Assembly (NCBI GenBank): GCA_017461725.1
Contig: JAFTXG010000012.1
Coordinates: forward strand, 1-64,000
Direction: 5' to 3'
DNA: 64,000 nt
Source: Lachnospiraceae bacterium
GTDB lineage: Bacteria; Bacillota; Clostridia; Lachnospirales; Lachnospiraceae
Below, in pieces: positions 26,150 through 35,109 of this stretch. A model generated the notes under the pieces. That model did not search any database. It saw nothing but the letters and a program-made list of their open reading frames with translations, and was not told where the DNA came from. Positions within the stretch are counted from its first letter, which is position 1, and every line of letters starts with the position of its first letter. The translations under genes were made by a program, and so were the position numbers.

Positions 26150-27154
26150 TTATGCCTCAACCAACAGCTCCGCAATCTGTACCGCGTTGGTTGCCGCGCC
26201 CTTTCTCACCTGGTCGCCGCAGCACCACAGATTCACGCCGTTGTCATCGGTCAGATCGGGACGGATACGTCCTACAAATACGATATCCTGATCGCTGGTC
26301 TCCAGAGGCATGGGGTACTCTTTCGCTGCCAGATTGTCAACCAGACGGCAGCCCTTTGCCTTCGCAATCGCCTCGCGAGCCTCGTCAACGGAGATCGGAC
26401 GCTCGGTGCGAACGGTAACAGAAATGGAGTGGGAGCGAACCACGGGCACACGAATACATGTGCAGCTGACCTTAAGCTCAGGCAGGTGCAGGATCTTGCG
26501 GCCCTCGTTCTGCATCTTCATCTCCTCGGTGGTGTAACCGTCGGTGGACTCACTGCCGATGCAGGGAATCAGATTGAACGCGATCTGGTAAGGGAATACC
26601 TTAGGTTCAGTGGGCTCGCCTGCCAGCACAGCCTTAGTCTCATCCATCAGCTCAATGGGGCCGTTCACACCGGCACCGGAAGTCGCCTGATAGGTGGAAG
26701 CCACCATGGACTTGATGGGGCTCAGCTGATTCAGCGCGTACACTGCAGTCAGCGTGATAATGGTGGAGCAGTTGGGGTTGGAAATGATACCCTTGTGCTT
26801 CTTTGCATCCTCGGGGTTGATCTCCGGCACGATCAGCGGAACCTCAGGGTCCATGCGGAATGCGCTGGAGTTATCTACAAATACCGCGCCGGCCTTCACA
26901 ATGGCGGGGGCAAAACGCTTTGCAATGGGGTTCTCGGCTGCACCCAGAACGATGTCCATTCCCTCGAATGCCTCGTCGGTAGCCTCCTCGATCACGATCT
27001 CCTGTCCCTTGAAGGTCAGAGTCTTTCCTGCGCTTCTGGCGCTGGCAAGAAGGTGAAGCTCACCCACGGGGAAGTTTCTCTCCTCCAGAATACCCATCAT
27101 CTCACGGCCTACCGCACCGGTAGCACCGAGAATCGCTACTTTATACTTTTTCAT
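26150..27154 (-). CDS. asd: Aspartate-semialdehyde dehydrogenase
   Basis: 334 aa from the ATG at 27154 (GGAG six bases upstream; the frame extends 8 codons further without a ribosome site). Reduces aspartyl phosphate to aspartate semialdehyde with NADPH. Visible are KVAILGATGAVGREMMGILE, the active-site Cys in GIISNPNCSTIITLTAVYAL, the STYQATSGAGVNGPIEL region, and the catalytic His in CIRVPVVRSHSISVTV. Lies 54 bases after lysC and is probably co-transcribed with it, upstream of and separate from the riboswitch operon. Confidence 0.95.
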   Translation of the reverse strand: MKKYKVAILGATGAVGREMMGILEERNFPVGELHLLASARSAGKTLTFKGQEIVIEEATDEAFEGMDIVLGAAENPIAKRFAPAIVKAGAVFVDNSSAFRMDPEVPLIVPEINPEDAKKHKGIISNPNCSTIITLTAVYALNQLSPIKSMVASTYQATSGAGVNGPIELMDETKAVLAGEPTEPKVFPYQIAFNLIPCIGSESTDGYTTEEMKMQNEGRKILHLPELKVSCTCIRVPVVRSHSISVTVRTERPISVDEAREAIAKAKGCRLVDNLAAKEYPMPLETSDQDIVFVGRIRPDLTDDNGVNLWCCGDQVRKGAATNAVQIAELLVEA

Positions 27155-27207
27155 ATCGGTCTCCATTCTGCCGTCCATCGGGCGGCTCGTTGTCTATTAT
27201 TTTCGGA

Positions 27208-28539
27208 TCACTTTGCCTCTTTCTTCACGAAGCTGTGATACATCACCTGAATAGCCTTCTCGAAGTCTTTGTTATCAACACCTACGACGATATCTACCTC
27301 GTTAGGATCCTGGGAGATCATACGGATGTTGATGCCTGCCTTACCAAGTGCTCCGAACAGACGGCCTGACATACCGGGACGGTTCGCCATCTTACGGCCT
27401 ACAGCTGCGATGATCGCGATGTTATCATCCACGCGGATATCGTCGGTCTTTAAGCTCTTGCGGATATCGTGGATAACAGAGTACAGGCAATTGCTGATGA
27501 ACTCAGTCTCAACCACAACGGATACACAGTCCATACCGGAGGGAACGTACTCAACGCTGATGCGGTGATTCTCAAATACCTCCAGCACTGCTCTCAGTTC
27601 ACCGATGGCTGCGGACAGACCCAGCTTACCAACGGTAATGATAGAGTAATTTTTCTTTCCGGCGATACCGGTCACGAAACGGCTCAGCTCATCCTCGGAA
27701 GGCTCACCGCAGTCCTCCATGATCATGGTACCGGGATGCTCAGGGCAGTTGGTGTTGCGGATATTTACCGGAATATTTTTCTCACGAACCGGGAATACAG
27801 TGCCCTCATGAAGCACCTGCGCACCCATATGAGAAAGCTCACGGAGCTCGTTGAAGGTGATGCGCTCAATGGGCTGAGGATCCTTAACGATACGGGGATC
27901 AACCATCAGAATACCGGAAACGTCAGTCCAGTTCTCATATACGTCTGCATCGAGGGCTGCTGCAGCCAGCGCGCCGGTGATGTCAGAGCCGCCGCGGGTC
28001 AGCACACGGATCTTTCCGTCGGGCATCGCACCGTAGAATCCGGGAATAACCACACGTCTGCCCATAGCCTTCTCTCTCAGGGCTGCGTAGGAAGCCTCCG
28101 TATCGATCTCTCCGTCAAAGCTGAACTTTAACCACTCGGTCGCATCCAGGAATGCATAGCCCAGATAGTCAGCCATCAGTCTGGCACTGAAATACTCTCC
28201 TCTGGAAACCAGCTCATCCTGGGACATGCCTTCCTCCAGACGCTTTCTCACGTCCGCCAGCTCGCTCTCAATATCCGTTTTCAGTCCGCACTCGTTGCGG
28301 ATCTCAATATATCTGTCTGCGATCATCTGGAAAATGGAATCACAGGACACGCCGTACTTCACATGCGCATGGCACAGATACAGCAGATCGGTCAGCTTGT
28401 GATCCTCCTTAAATCTCTTTCCGGATGCGGAAACCACCACGATCTTTCTGGAAGGGTCGGACTCAATGATCGCCTTCACCTTCGCGAACTGCTTCGCGTC
28501 CGCCATGGACGATCCGCCAAATTTTACTACCTTTAACAT
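27208..28539 (-). CDS. lysC: Aspartate kinase
   Basis: 443 aa from the ATG at 28539 (CAGGTG upstream). Phosphorylates aspartate at the head of the lysine/threonine/methionine branch. Motifs: VVKFGGSSMADAKQF at the N-terminus, VVIPGFYGAMPDGKIRVLTR and GGSDITGALAAAAL in the kinase core, then two ACT domains (ITVGKLGLSAAIGELRAVLE; AIIAAVGRKMANRPGMSGRL; NIRMISQDPNEVDIVVGV) that would bind an amino acid effector. Length and the internal FEEGM-type N-terminal insert fit the long, monofunctional class found in Clostridia. First gene of a lysC-asd unit with its own promoter. Confidence 0.95.
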   Translation of the reverse strand: MLKVVKFGGSSMADAKQFAKVKAIIESDPSRKIVVVSASGKRFKEDHKLTDLLYLCHAHVKYGVSCDSIFQMIADRYIEIRNECGLKTDIESELADVRKRLEEGMSQDELVSRGEYFSARLMADYLGYAFLDATEWLKFSFDGEIDTEASYAALREKAMGRRVVIPGFYGAMPDGKIRVLTRGGSDITGALAAAALDADVYENWTDVSGILMVDPRIVKDPQPIERITFNELRELSHMGAQVLHEGTVFPVREKNIPVNIRNTNCPEHPGTMIMEDCGEPSEDELSRFVTGIAGKKNYSIITVGKLGLSAAIGELRAVLEVFENHRISVEYVPSGMDCVSVVVETEFISNCLYSVIHDIRKSLKTDDIRVDDNIAIIAAVGRKMANRPGMSGRLFGALGKAGINIRMISQDPNEVDIVVGVDNKDFEKAIQVMYHSFVKKEAK

Positions 28540-28681
28540 ATTTTTCACCTGCCTGTTATAATCCAGTATATGCAGGGTCAACGCTCTCGGTCGTTTGTCC
28601 TTTGCACATATCCGAAAAACCAGTCTCTTCCTTAATAATATATTCGACGCGCTTTATCAGTCTGTCTTATCTTATCCTGTG

Positions 28682-28710
28682 ATTTTATTCCATAAAGAGG
28701 CATCTGTCAA
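28682..28710 (-). promoter_or_regulatory. lysC promoter
   Basis: Minus strand TTGACA (28705-28710), 17-base spacer, TAAAAT (28682-28687). This gives a leader of roughly 135 bases in which I saw no riboswitch, so lysC-asd appears to be controlled differently from dapA-dapB-lysA. Confidence 0.8.
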
Positions 28711-28760
28711 GAACTACCGTTCCCCTGCATTAAATTTCGTCATTTTAGCATGATAAAGCA

Positions 28761-28790
28761 AAAAAATGTACAGAAAAAAGTACATTTTTT
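28761..28790. terminator. Perfect terminator-type hairpin between two divergent promoters
   Basis: AAAAAATGTAC-AGAAAAAA-GTACATTTTTT is a perfect 11-bp stem with A- and T-runs, i.e. a bidirectional terminator structure, but both neighbouring promoters (lysC to the left, 28805-28834 to the right) fire away from it. It may insulate the two units or mark a lost gene. Confidence 0.7.
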
Positions 28791-28804
28791 CTATTGATAT
28801 TTTA

Positions 28805-28834
28805 TTGACAATATCTTCCCGACTATGCTATGAT
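28805..28834 (+). promoter_or_regulatory. Promoter of the THF-riboswitch operon
   Basis: TTGACA (28805-28810), 18-base spacer, TATGAT (28829-28834), with transcription start predicted near 28841, about 50 bases before the aptamer. Confidence 0.8.
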
Positions 28835-28892
28835 ACGGATGCAAGGGAAAGACTCCCTTAATGACAACTTAAGTGATTACCCACAAAGGTAA

Positions 28893-28985
28893 GGTAGAGT
28901 AGGTATTGCGCGTATAGTGTCACTGGATTGAATGGTGAAGGTGAACAAAAGATCGTATCTGCGTTGCAATATTGCATTCGCTACT
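28893..28985 (+). ncRNA. Tetrahydrofolate riboswitch
   Basis: The leader contains GGTAGAGTAGG, GTATTGCGCGTATAGTG, a GGATTGAATGG-type internal hairpin region and GCAATATTGCATTCGCTACT. These match the order and bases of the THF riboswitch (GGAGAGUAG ... GCGUUAAGUG ... AUUGCAUCCGCUCC): GGTAG pairs with CTACT for P1 and GTATTGC with GCAATAT for P2. It precedes fhs, a known target class. Downstream, CACATTCG/CGAGTGTG and a TTTTTTT tract (29049-29055) may form the expression platform. The remaining leader bases to 29099 carry no gene. Confidence 0.8.
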
Positions 28986-29099
28986 GCATTAGAGAACACA
29001 TTCGTGCTTACTAGTGTAGTATCGAGTGTGACCAAAACTCTGCGTTACTTTTTTTGATGTCATAAACATTCGAGTTAATCAGCCAAGGAGACGAACAGC

Positions 29100-30047
29100 A
29101 TGGGATTTACATATCGAGGACTAAAGGCCGAGCTTGCCAGACATATCATCACAGACGAAGAGATCGATCGTCAGATTGAGCGGTTGCGGCAGCAGTCTCC
29201 CCGAATCACTCAGGTGAACGATCGTCCTGCCCAGCTGGGTGACGAGGTCGTTCTGGACTACAAAGGTTTTTGTGGTGACGAGCAGTTTGCCGGCGGCACC
29301 GCCGAAAACCAGACACTGGTGCTGGGAAGCGGTATGTTTATTCCGGGTTTTGAGGAACAGCTGGTAGATAAGGTCCCCGGAGAGCAGGTGACCGTAAATG
29401 TGACTTTCCCTGTAGAATATCACGCAGAAGCTCTGGCAGGAATGGACGCCCGTTTCGAATGTGTGATTCGTCAGATTCGCCTCCGTGAGGAGTATGAGCT
29501 GGACGACACCTTCGCCAAGGAGGTCGGTCAGTGTGAGACTTTTGAGGAGATGCGCCGGAAACTGGGTGAAAGTCTGCAGGCATACACCGACGAGCGTGGA
29601 GAGATGGATCTGCAGGATCGTCTGTTACGACAGGCAGCTGCCACTCTGGATTATACCGCCGATGAGGCGGAGCTGGAAGCGGCTGTGAACGTTGAGATGC
29701 AAAACCTGGAAGCACAGTTGGTGAATCAGGGGCTGACTCTTGAGATGTACTGCCAGTTCATGAACACCAGCGCGGAGGAATTGCGCAAGGACTCTTACCC
29801 CGCAGCAAAAATCGCTCTTCGCAACCACGCAGCAGTGCTTAAAATCGCAGCGCTGGAAAATCTGGAACCGACTTCCGAAGAGATATCCCAGACACTGGCC
29901 ATGATTTGCCGTCAGAACAATCTGACGATGGATCAGCTGAAGGAAGTTTATGACGCCGAATTTGAAGTGGCTGTCATGAAAAGTGTTCTCACCACAAAGG
30001 TTATGCGGCTCATTCGGGATGCGGCCGACATTACTGTTACACAATAA
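29100..30047 (+). CDS. Trigger-factor-like peptidyl-prolyl isomerase lacking the ribosome-binding domain
   Basis: 315 aa. Begins near the PPIase domain: a short N-terminal helix ([15 protein letters not shown]) leads into an FKBP fold ([60 protein letters not shown], residues about 35-125), followed by a ~180-residue helical arm domain like the trigger-factor C-terminus ([19 protein letters not shown]). The ribosome-docking domain with its GFRxGKxP signature, about 110 residues, is absent, and overall length is 315 rather than ~430. It is probably a cytoplasmic chaperone or foldase. Placement behind a THF riboswitch and 62 bases before fhs suggests a role tied to folate enzymes. Confidence 0.85.
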   Translation: MGFTYRGLKAELARHIITDEEIDRQIERLRQQSPRITQVNDRPAQLGDEVVLDYKGFCGDEQFAGGTAENQTLVLGSGMFIPGFEEQLVDKVPGEQVTVNVTFPVEYHAEALAGMDARFECVIRQIRLREEYELDDTFAKEVGQCETFEEMRRKLGESLQAYTDERGEMDLQDRLLRQAAATLDYTADEAELEAAVNVEMQNLEAQLVNQGLTLEMYCQFMNTSAEELRKDSYPAAKIALRNHAAVLKIAALENLEPTSEEISQTLAMICRQNNLTMDQLKEVYDAEFEVAVMKSVLTTKVMRLIRDAADITVTQ

Positions 30048-30109
30048 GTTATTTTTGCGCCGGATTTCCGGTGCCTAAAATAAATTATAAATTAAGGAGG
30101 AATCTACCT

Positions 30110-31921
30110 ATGGCTATCATTTTTGATGAAAATGGCAAGTATGTAGACGAGAAAGGTCTTGTAAGACTGGACCCCACTAAGTTTGCTGACTGGCAGATTG
30201 CAGAGGAAGCAGAGAAATCCCTGCCTCCCGTAGACTTTTTCCGTCAGAAGCTCGGTCTTCTGGAGGATGAGATCATCCCTTACGGAAAGACCCCCAAGAT
30301 TGACTTCATTAAGGTAATGAACCGTCTGAAAGACAAGCCCGATGGAAAGTTCATCGAGGTTACCGCTGTTACCCCTACCCCCTTCGGTGAGGGTAAGTCC
30401 ACCGTATCTCTTGGCCTGATTGAGGGTCTTGGTTACATCGGAAAGAACGCAGGTGGTGCTCTGCGTCAGCCTTCCGGCGGCCCTACCATGAACGTTAAGG
30501 GTACTGCAGCAGGTGGCGGAAACGCTCTGCTGATGCCCATGACCGAGTTCTCCCTTGGTCTGACCGGTGATATCAACGATATCATGAACGCTCACAACCT
30601 TGCAATGGTTGCTCTGACCGCTCGTATGCAGCATGAGCGTAACGGCTCCGATGAGTTCCTGGCTAGAAAGAATCTGCGTCGTCTCGACATCGATCCCAAG
30701 CGTGTTGAGTTTGGATGGATCATCGACTTCTGTGCACAGAGTTTGCGTAACATCATCATCGGTATCGGCGGACGTCTTGACGGCTTCATGATGGAGTCCA
30801 AGTTCGGTATCGCTGTTGGTTCCGAGCTGATGGCTATCCTGGCTGTTGCAAAGGATCTGAAGGATCTGCGTGAGCGTATCGGTAAGATCGTTGTTGCTTA
30901 CTCCAAAACCGGTGAGCCTGTTACCTGTGAGGATCTGGATGTTGCAGGTGCTATGACCGCTTGGATGCGTAACGCTATCAACCCGACCATGTGCTACACT
31001 GTAGAGCATCAGCCTGTACTGATCCATGCCGGCCCCTTCGCTAACATCGCTATCGGCCAGTCTTCCGTTATCGCTGACCGCGTAGCTCTGAAGCTGTTTG
31101 ATTACCATGTAACCGAGTCCGGTTTCGCTGCTGATATCGGTTTCGAGAAATTCTGGAACGTTAAGACCCGTCTGTCTGGTCTGACCCCTAACGTATCCGT
31201 TCTGGTTGCTACCGTTCGTTCCCTGAAGATGCACGGTGGCGGACCTAAGGTTACCCCCGGTGCTCCCCTGCCTCAGGAATACAAAGAGGAAAATCTGGAG
31301 CTGCTGGAGAAGGGTACCTGCAACCTGTTCCATCATGTAAACACCATCAAGAAGTCCGGTATCAACCCTGTAGTATGTATCAACCGTTTCTACACCGATA
31401 CCGACAACGAGATCGCTCTGTTGAAGAAGCTGTGTGCTGAGCATGGTGTTCGCTGTGCTGAGTCCAATCACTGGCGTTACGGCGGCGAGGGCGCTGCAGA
31501 GCTGGCTCGCGTGGTTGTTGAGGCTTGTGAGGATCCCGTTGAGGTTAAGTTCCTGTACGATCTGGAGATGCCTCTGCGTCAGCGTGTTGAGCTCATCGCT
31601 AAGGAAGTTTACGGCGCTGATGGCGTAACCTGGCTGCCTCTGGCTACTGAGAAGGCTGAGCGCTTCGAGAAGGATCCTAAGTACGCTGACTACTGCACCA
31701 TGATGGTTAAGACCCACCTGTCCCTGAGTGATGACCCTACCAAGAAGGGCGTTCCTACCGGCTGGAAGCTGACCATCCGCGATATCCTGGAGTACGGCGG
31801 AGCTAAGTTCCTTTGCCCTATGGCTGGTACCATCTCCATGATGCCCGGTACCGCAGCAGACCCTGCATATCGTCGTGTTGACGTTGATGTTGAGACCGGA
31901 AAGGTTAGCGGTCTGTTCTAA
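30110..31921 (+). CDS. fhs: Formate--tetrahydrofolate ligase, divergent type
   Basis: 603 aa from the ATG at 30110, with AAGGAGG nine bases upstream; an earlier in-frame ATG has no such site. It ligates formate to THF using ATP. The P-loop is [38 protein letters not shown] and [20 protein letters not shown] are the equivalents of the GIKGGAAGGG and HFTGDIHA motifs, but clearly altered, and the N-terminus is ~30-40 residues longer than in the Moorella enzyme. Codon use is strongly biased to highly expressed codons, unlike its neighbours. Controlled with the preceding PPIase by the THF riboswitch. Confidence 0.93.
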   Translation: MAIIFDENGKYVDEKGLVRLDPTKFADWQIAEEAEKSLPPVDFFRQKLGLLEDEIIPYGKTPKIDFIKVMNRLKDKPDGKFIEVTAVTPTPFGEGKSTVSLGLIEGLGYIGKNAGGALRQPSGGPTMNVKGTAAGGGNALLMPMTEFSLGLTGDINDIMNAHNLAMVALTARMQHERNGSDEFLARKNLRRLDIDPKRVEFGWIIDFCAQSLRNIIIGIGGRLDGFMMESKFGIAVGSELMAILAVAKDLKDLRERIGKIVVAYSKTGEPVTCEDLDVAGAMTAWMRNAINPTMCYTVEHQPVLIHAGPFANIAIGQSSVIADRVALKLFDYHVTESGFAADIGFEKFWNVKTRLSGLTPNVSVLVATVRSLKMHGGGPKVTPGAPLPQEYKEENLELLEKGTCNLFHHVNTIKKSGINPVVCINRFYTDTDNEIALLKKLCAEHGVRCAESNHWRYGGEGAAELARVVVEACEDPVEVKFLYDLEMPLRQRVELIAKEVYGADGVTWLPLATEKAERFEKDPKYADYCTMMVKTHLSLSDDPTKKGVPTGWKLTIRDILEYGGAKFLCPMAGTISMMPGTAADPAYRRVDVDVETGKVSGLF

Positions 31922-31970
31922 TATGGATGTATCTCATTTTCGCAATGAGTAATCTATAGCAATAAAAGCA

Positions 31971-32014
31971 AAAAAGCCGCTGCCCGACAGTTTCTGTCGG
32001 CGCAGCGGTTTTTC
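31971..32014 (+). terminator. Terminator of the PPIase-fhs operon
   Basis: AAAAAGCCGCTGC-CCGACAG-TTTC-CTGTCGG type stem: GCCGCTGCCCGACAG pairs with CTGTCGGCGCAGCGG around a short loop and ends in TTTTTC. Strong and close to perfect. Confidence 0.9.
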
Positions 32015-32077
32015 TTTCATTTACGATGTACGAACACCGGCATCTTCCCCTTCGGGTCTAACCGGACTTTCGGCGAA

Positions 32078-32317
32078 TCAGTTCAGGAACTCTCCCACCG
32101 GTGCGGTATTGTACTGCTTGATAATCTCAATGATCACAGAGCCGTCCTCCTGCTTTTCCTCGGACACGATCCTGTGCTGAGTGCGATTGCTGATCAAGCC
32201 TTGTTTGTAGCGTCGCACCTCTTCATCAACCATCTTCTCCGCATAATCATGGCCAAGATCTTCCTTCAACTGAAAGTGAAGGATCTGTCTGATGCATGCT
32301 GCCTTAATACGCTTCAT
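32078..32317 (-). CDS. 79-aa hypothetical protein
   Basis: Start ATG at 32317 with AAGGAGG eight bases upstream (an upstream in-frame start would give 87 aa). Basic, mostly helical start (MKRIKAACIRQILHFQLKED) and a strand-rich end (RIVSEEKQEDGSVIIEIIKQ). No family recognised; similar small proteins are frequent in Lachnospiraceae. Single-gene unit. Confidence 0.6.
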   Translation of the reverse strand: MKRIKAACIRQILHFQLKEDLGHDYAEKMVDEEVRRYKQGLISNRTQHRIVSEEKQEDGSVIIEIIKQYNTAPVGEFLN

Positions 32318-32341
32318 TCTCTGCTCCTCCTTGTCCGGCAC

Positions 32342-32713
32342 ACCTTTAAAGGCGGTGCGGAAGCTTTGCTATAATTGTATTTTTATTTTAGCGTTTTTCA
32401 CATTTAAATGTAAGCAATTTTGACGCACTCATTTTATTTTCGGAGATTTGCGCAATACCCGCAGCCCGCCAAATTGGGCATTTTCCCCATGCAGCCTTCA
32501 CCCGCATTCTAACCGATTTCTTTTTTGCATACGAAAATGTACATTAATTTTTACTGCTATTTTAAAAAAACACTTGAATATTTTCAAGATTGCGTATATC
32601 ATAGGAACATCTTGAATATACATCATATCGTCAACGACGATACCCCGGTCAGCGACTTTTCCTGCGCGGGCCGAGGCAGGCTTACTTGAACTTATTTGAC
32701 TGGAGGATTAACC
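32342..32713 (+). promoter_or_regulatory. asnA upstream region with promoter
   Basis: The 370-base gap contains a sigma-A promoter TTGAAT (32574-32579), 17-base spacer, TATCAT (32597-32602), and a ~105-base GC-rich leader before asnA (GTCAACGAC repeat-like arm, CCTGCGCGGGCC hairpin). No T-box AGGGTGG motif was found. The left half (32342-32560) shows nothing recognisable. Confidence 0.6.
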
Positions 32714-33727
32714 ATGAGCAAGACCATCATCCCCGCAGGCTACACCCCTGCACTGGGATTATACGATACACAGAAGGCTATCGGCACCATCAAGCGTCTG
32801 TTTGCAGACACCCTCTGCTCCGCCCTTAATCTTCACCGCGTCAGCGCACCTCTCTTCGTAGAGGGCAGCACCGGTCTGAACGATGACCTAAACGGCGTGG
32901 AGAGAAAGGTATGCTTTGACGCACTGGACATTCCCCGCAACATCGAGGTCGTACAGAGTTTGGCGAAGTGGAAGCGCATGGCGCTCCACGAGTACGGTTT
33001 CCACCATGGCAAGGGCCTTTACTGCGATATGAACGCGATCCGCCGGGACGAGGAGCTGGATAACCTCCACAGCATCTACGTGGATCAGTGGGACTGGGAA
33101 AAGATCATCAACGAGGATGAGCGCACCATCGAGTATCTGCAGACCACCGTCCGCGCCATCGTGAGCGCTGTCTGTGCCACAGAGCTGAGCATGCACGCCA
33201 TGTTCCCTCAGCTGGAGCGTCTGCCCATGCACTCCCCCCAAGTGACCTTCATCACCTCACAGGAGCTGGAGGACCTGTACCCCGATTTCACCGGCAAGGA
33301 GAGAGAAAACGCCTTCGTCAGAGAGCACGGCACCACCTTCCTGATGAAGATCGGCGGCGCACTTAAGAGCGGAAAGCCCCACGACGGACGCGCTCCCGAC
33401 TACGATGACTGGGAGCTGAACGGCGATCTTCTCTTCTGGAATGATGTACTGGAGTGCAGCTACGAGCTGTCCAGCATGGGTATCCGCGTGAGCCCCGAGA
33501 GCCTTGACCGCCAGCTGACCATCTCCGGCCACAATGAGCGTCGCGAGCTGCCCTTCCACAAGGCAGTCCTGGACGGCACTCTGCCCTACTCCATCGGCGG
33601 CGGTATCGGACAGAGCCGTCTGTGCATGCTGCTACTGGGCAGCGCCCACATCGGTGAGGTTCAGGCCAGCGTGTGGGATACCGAGACGAGAAAGGCTTGT
33701 AAGGAGGCGGGGATACCGCTGCTGTAA
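32714..33727 (+). CDS. asnA: Aspartate--ammonia ligase
   Basis: 337 aa from the ATG at 32714 with GGAGG seven bases upstream. Ammonia-dependent asparagine synthetase of the class II aminoacyl-tRNA synthetase fold: APLFVEGSTGLNDDLNGVER, the KWKRMALHEYGFHHGKGLYC region, YVDQWDWEKIINEDERTIEY, and the motif-3-like GGGIGQSRLCMLLLGSAHIG EV-type C-terminus. Full length for AsnA. Consistent with an anaerobe growing on ammonia. Confidence 0.95.
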   Translation: MSKTIIPAGYTPALGLYDTQKAIGTIKRLFADTLCSALNLHRVSAPLFVEGSTGLNDDLNGVERKVCFDALDIPRNIEVVQSLAKWKRMALHEYGFHHGKGLYCDMNAIRRDEELDNLHSIYVDQWDWEKIINEDERTIEYLQTTVRAIVSAVCATELSMHAMFPQLERLPMHSPQVTFITSQELEDLYPDFTGKERENAFVREHGTTFLMKIGGALKSGKPHDGRAPDYDDWELNGDLLFWNDVLECSYELSSMGIRVSPESLDRQLTISGHNERRELPFHKAVLDGTLPYSIGGGIGQSRLCMLLLGSAHIGEVQASVWDTETRKACKEAGIPLL

Positions 33728-33756
33728 TTGCTTGCAAAAACACCCAACTATAATTG

Positions 33757-33910
33757 AAAAGAGGCTATGCCATATAAACCCGAGAAACACGCTCTCGCTC
33801 CGTTCCGTCTCGCAGCGGATACTAAGTTCATCCATCGCCTGGGCTTGGATTCACTAAGTACCGGCGGCCGGAAAGGGTTTCCCTTTCGTTTATATGGCAT
33901 AGCCTCTTTG
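33757..33910. repeat. 154-bp element bounded by 23-bp inverted repeats
   Basis: AAAAGAGGCTATGCCATATA (33757 onward) is matched in inverted orientation by TATATGGCATAGCCTCTTTG (ending 33910); 22 of 23 end bases pair. The interior holds ACTAAGT twice and CGGCGGCCGG. No target duplication is obvious. It lies between convergent asnA and the isomerase gene, so it may be a bidirectional terminator or a miniature inverted-repeat element. Confidence 0.7.
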
Positions 33911-33964
33911 GTCAAAAACAACTCTGCGTTTTTGTTTTCTATATAGTTCTCACTTATCTATATA

Positions 33965-34759
33965 TCACTTCTGCTTTCCGTCCACCATCTCCCGCAGTTT
34001 TTTCGCTGCGCTCGCCGCCCGGATCAGAAATTCCTCCCCGGAGATGTTATCGTAATACGGCTTGTATCCCATGACCTCCAACATCAGCGCACCCTCATAT
34101 CCGCTCTCACGGATCTGGGTCGTGATCCGACCAAAATCCAGGCTTGCGTCGAAGGGCAAACGATGCAGATCCTCACCCCACACACCGTTGTTATCGTGGA
34201 TGTGGGTGCAGATCAGTCGGTCACCGAACAGCGGCATATACTGTCTGCCGCGAGTGAAGCATGCCTCGTGGCCGCAATCCCAGCAAAAGCCCACATTCTC
34301 CGCCTCAGCAAACTCCTCGAAGGCCCAGGCAATATTGGCCAGCTTGCGCTGATTTTCAAAGGCGATCTTAATCCCCTTTCCCGCGGCATAACCCACCAGG
34401 TCGATGAATCGTCCCCGTCCGATGTCCGTGGGCGGCGGAGCCTGCTTGCCCGAGGACAGATGGACGACAGCGATAGGCGCACCCACACGGACACAGGCAT
34501 CGATGCAATCGGTGAGCTCAGCGTACATCGCTTCACCGCCTTCCCCCGCATACCATATGTCATTGATATGACCAAAGGGTGCGTGCAGCGTATCATAGGT
34601 GATTCCGACTTTGCTGAGCATCTCCGCCGTCTCATGCATCGTCTCCGGATCCTTCACACCGGAAAACACCGTGTCAAACTCCAGCTCGCTGATAATCCGG
34701 ACATAGTCCTCCATCTCCATTTCTTTTCTGGCATACAGATTGATCCCGATTTTTCGCAT
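33965..34759 (-). CDS. Sugar phosphate isomerase/epimerase, AP-endonuclease-2 TIM barrel
   Basis: 264 aa from the ATG at 34759; an in-frame extension upstream (to 34822) is possible, and the ribosome site for either is weak. Metal-site residues of the family appear at the strand ends: APIAVVHLSSGKQ, KIAFENQRKLANIA (Glu), FCWDCGHEACFTRG (Asp and His), CTHIHDNNGVWGEDLH (two His) and ALMLEVMGYKPYY (Glu). It would interconvert a keto- or epimeric sugar; the substrate is unknown. The gene follows the remains of a sugar ABC permease on the same strand, suggesting a former carbohydrate operon. Confidence 0.8.
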   Translation of the reverse strand: MRKIGINLYARKEMEMEDYVRIISELEFDTVFSGVKDPETMHETAEMLSKVGITYDTLHAPFGHINDIWYAGEGGEAMYAELTDCIDACVRVGAPIAVVHLSSGKQAPPPTDIGRGRFIDLVGYAAGKGIKIAFENQRKLANIAWAFEEFAEAENVGFCWDCGHEACFTRGRQYMPLFGDRLICTHIHDNNGVWGEDLHRLPFDASLDFGRITTQIRESGYEGALMLEVMGYKPYYDNISGEEFLIRAASAAKKLREMVDGKQK

Positions 34760-34848
34760 TCTTCTTTCGCTCTCCCCGTCATGTATTCGTTGCCTGTCTG
34801 CACCAGCACAACCGACCTGCATCCCTCGTGCGCCTTTTCAAGGTGCAC

Positions 34849-35109
34849 TCAGCCCTTCACGCTTCCGATCATGACACCCTTCTGGAAGTGCTTCTGCACG
34901 AAGGGATATACACAGAACAGCGGTGCTGTCGATACTGTTATAATAGCATATTTCAAGGTTGCATACAAGTATTCGCTGAAGTGCTCACGCTCACCAAGGG
35001 TCAGCATCTCATCCTCCAGTGTGCCAATTCGCATGCTCTGAACCAGTATCTCCTTCAGGAATATCTGCAGTGGATAAAGCTCCTCACTGTTCAGGTATAT
35101 GAAGGTTGC
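34849..35109 (-). pseudogene. C-terminal remnant of a CUT1-family sugar ABC permease
   Basis: On the minus strand the frame open from 35112 to the TGA at 34849 reads ATFIYLNSEELYPLQIFLKE, ILVQSMRIGTLEDEM, then ATLKYAIITVSTAPLFCVYP and FVQKHFQKGVMIGSVKG. This is the highly conserved end of LplC/YtcP-type carbohydrate permeases (YPLQ, LKYA, CVYPF, KG at the C-terminus). All upstream membrane segments are missing and in-frame stops begin just before it, so only about 87 codons of a ~295-codon gene survive. Confidence 0.85.

Noticed and set aside
29121-29423. Minus-strand frames in the trigger-factor-like gene
   Set aside because: Shadows of a clear plus-strand coding sequence.
30104-31717. 537-codon frame antisense to fhs
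   Set aside because: Caused by the strong codon bias of fhs, which removes stops from the complement; no start signal.
32574-32713. Possible T-box leader before asnA
   Set aside because: No AGGGTGGNACCGCG antiterminator motif or specifier loop could be found.
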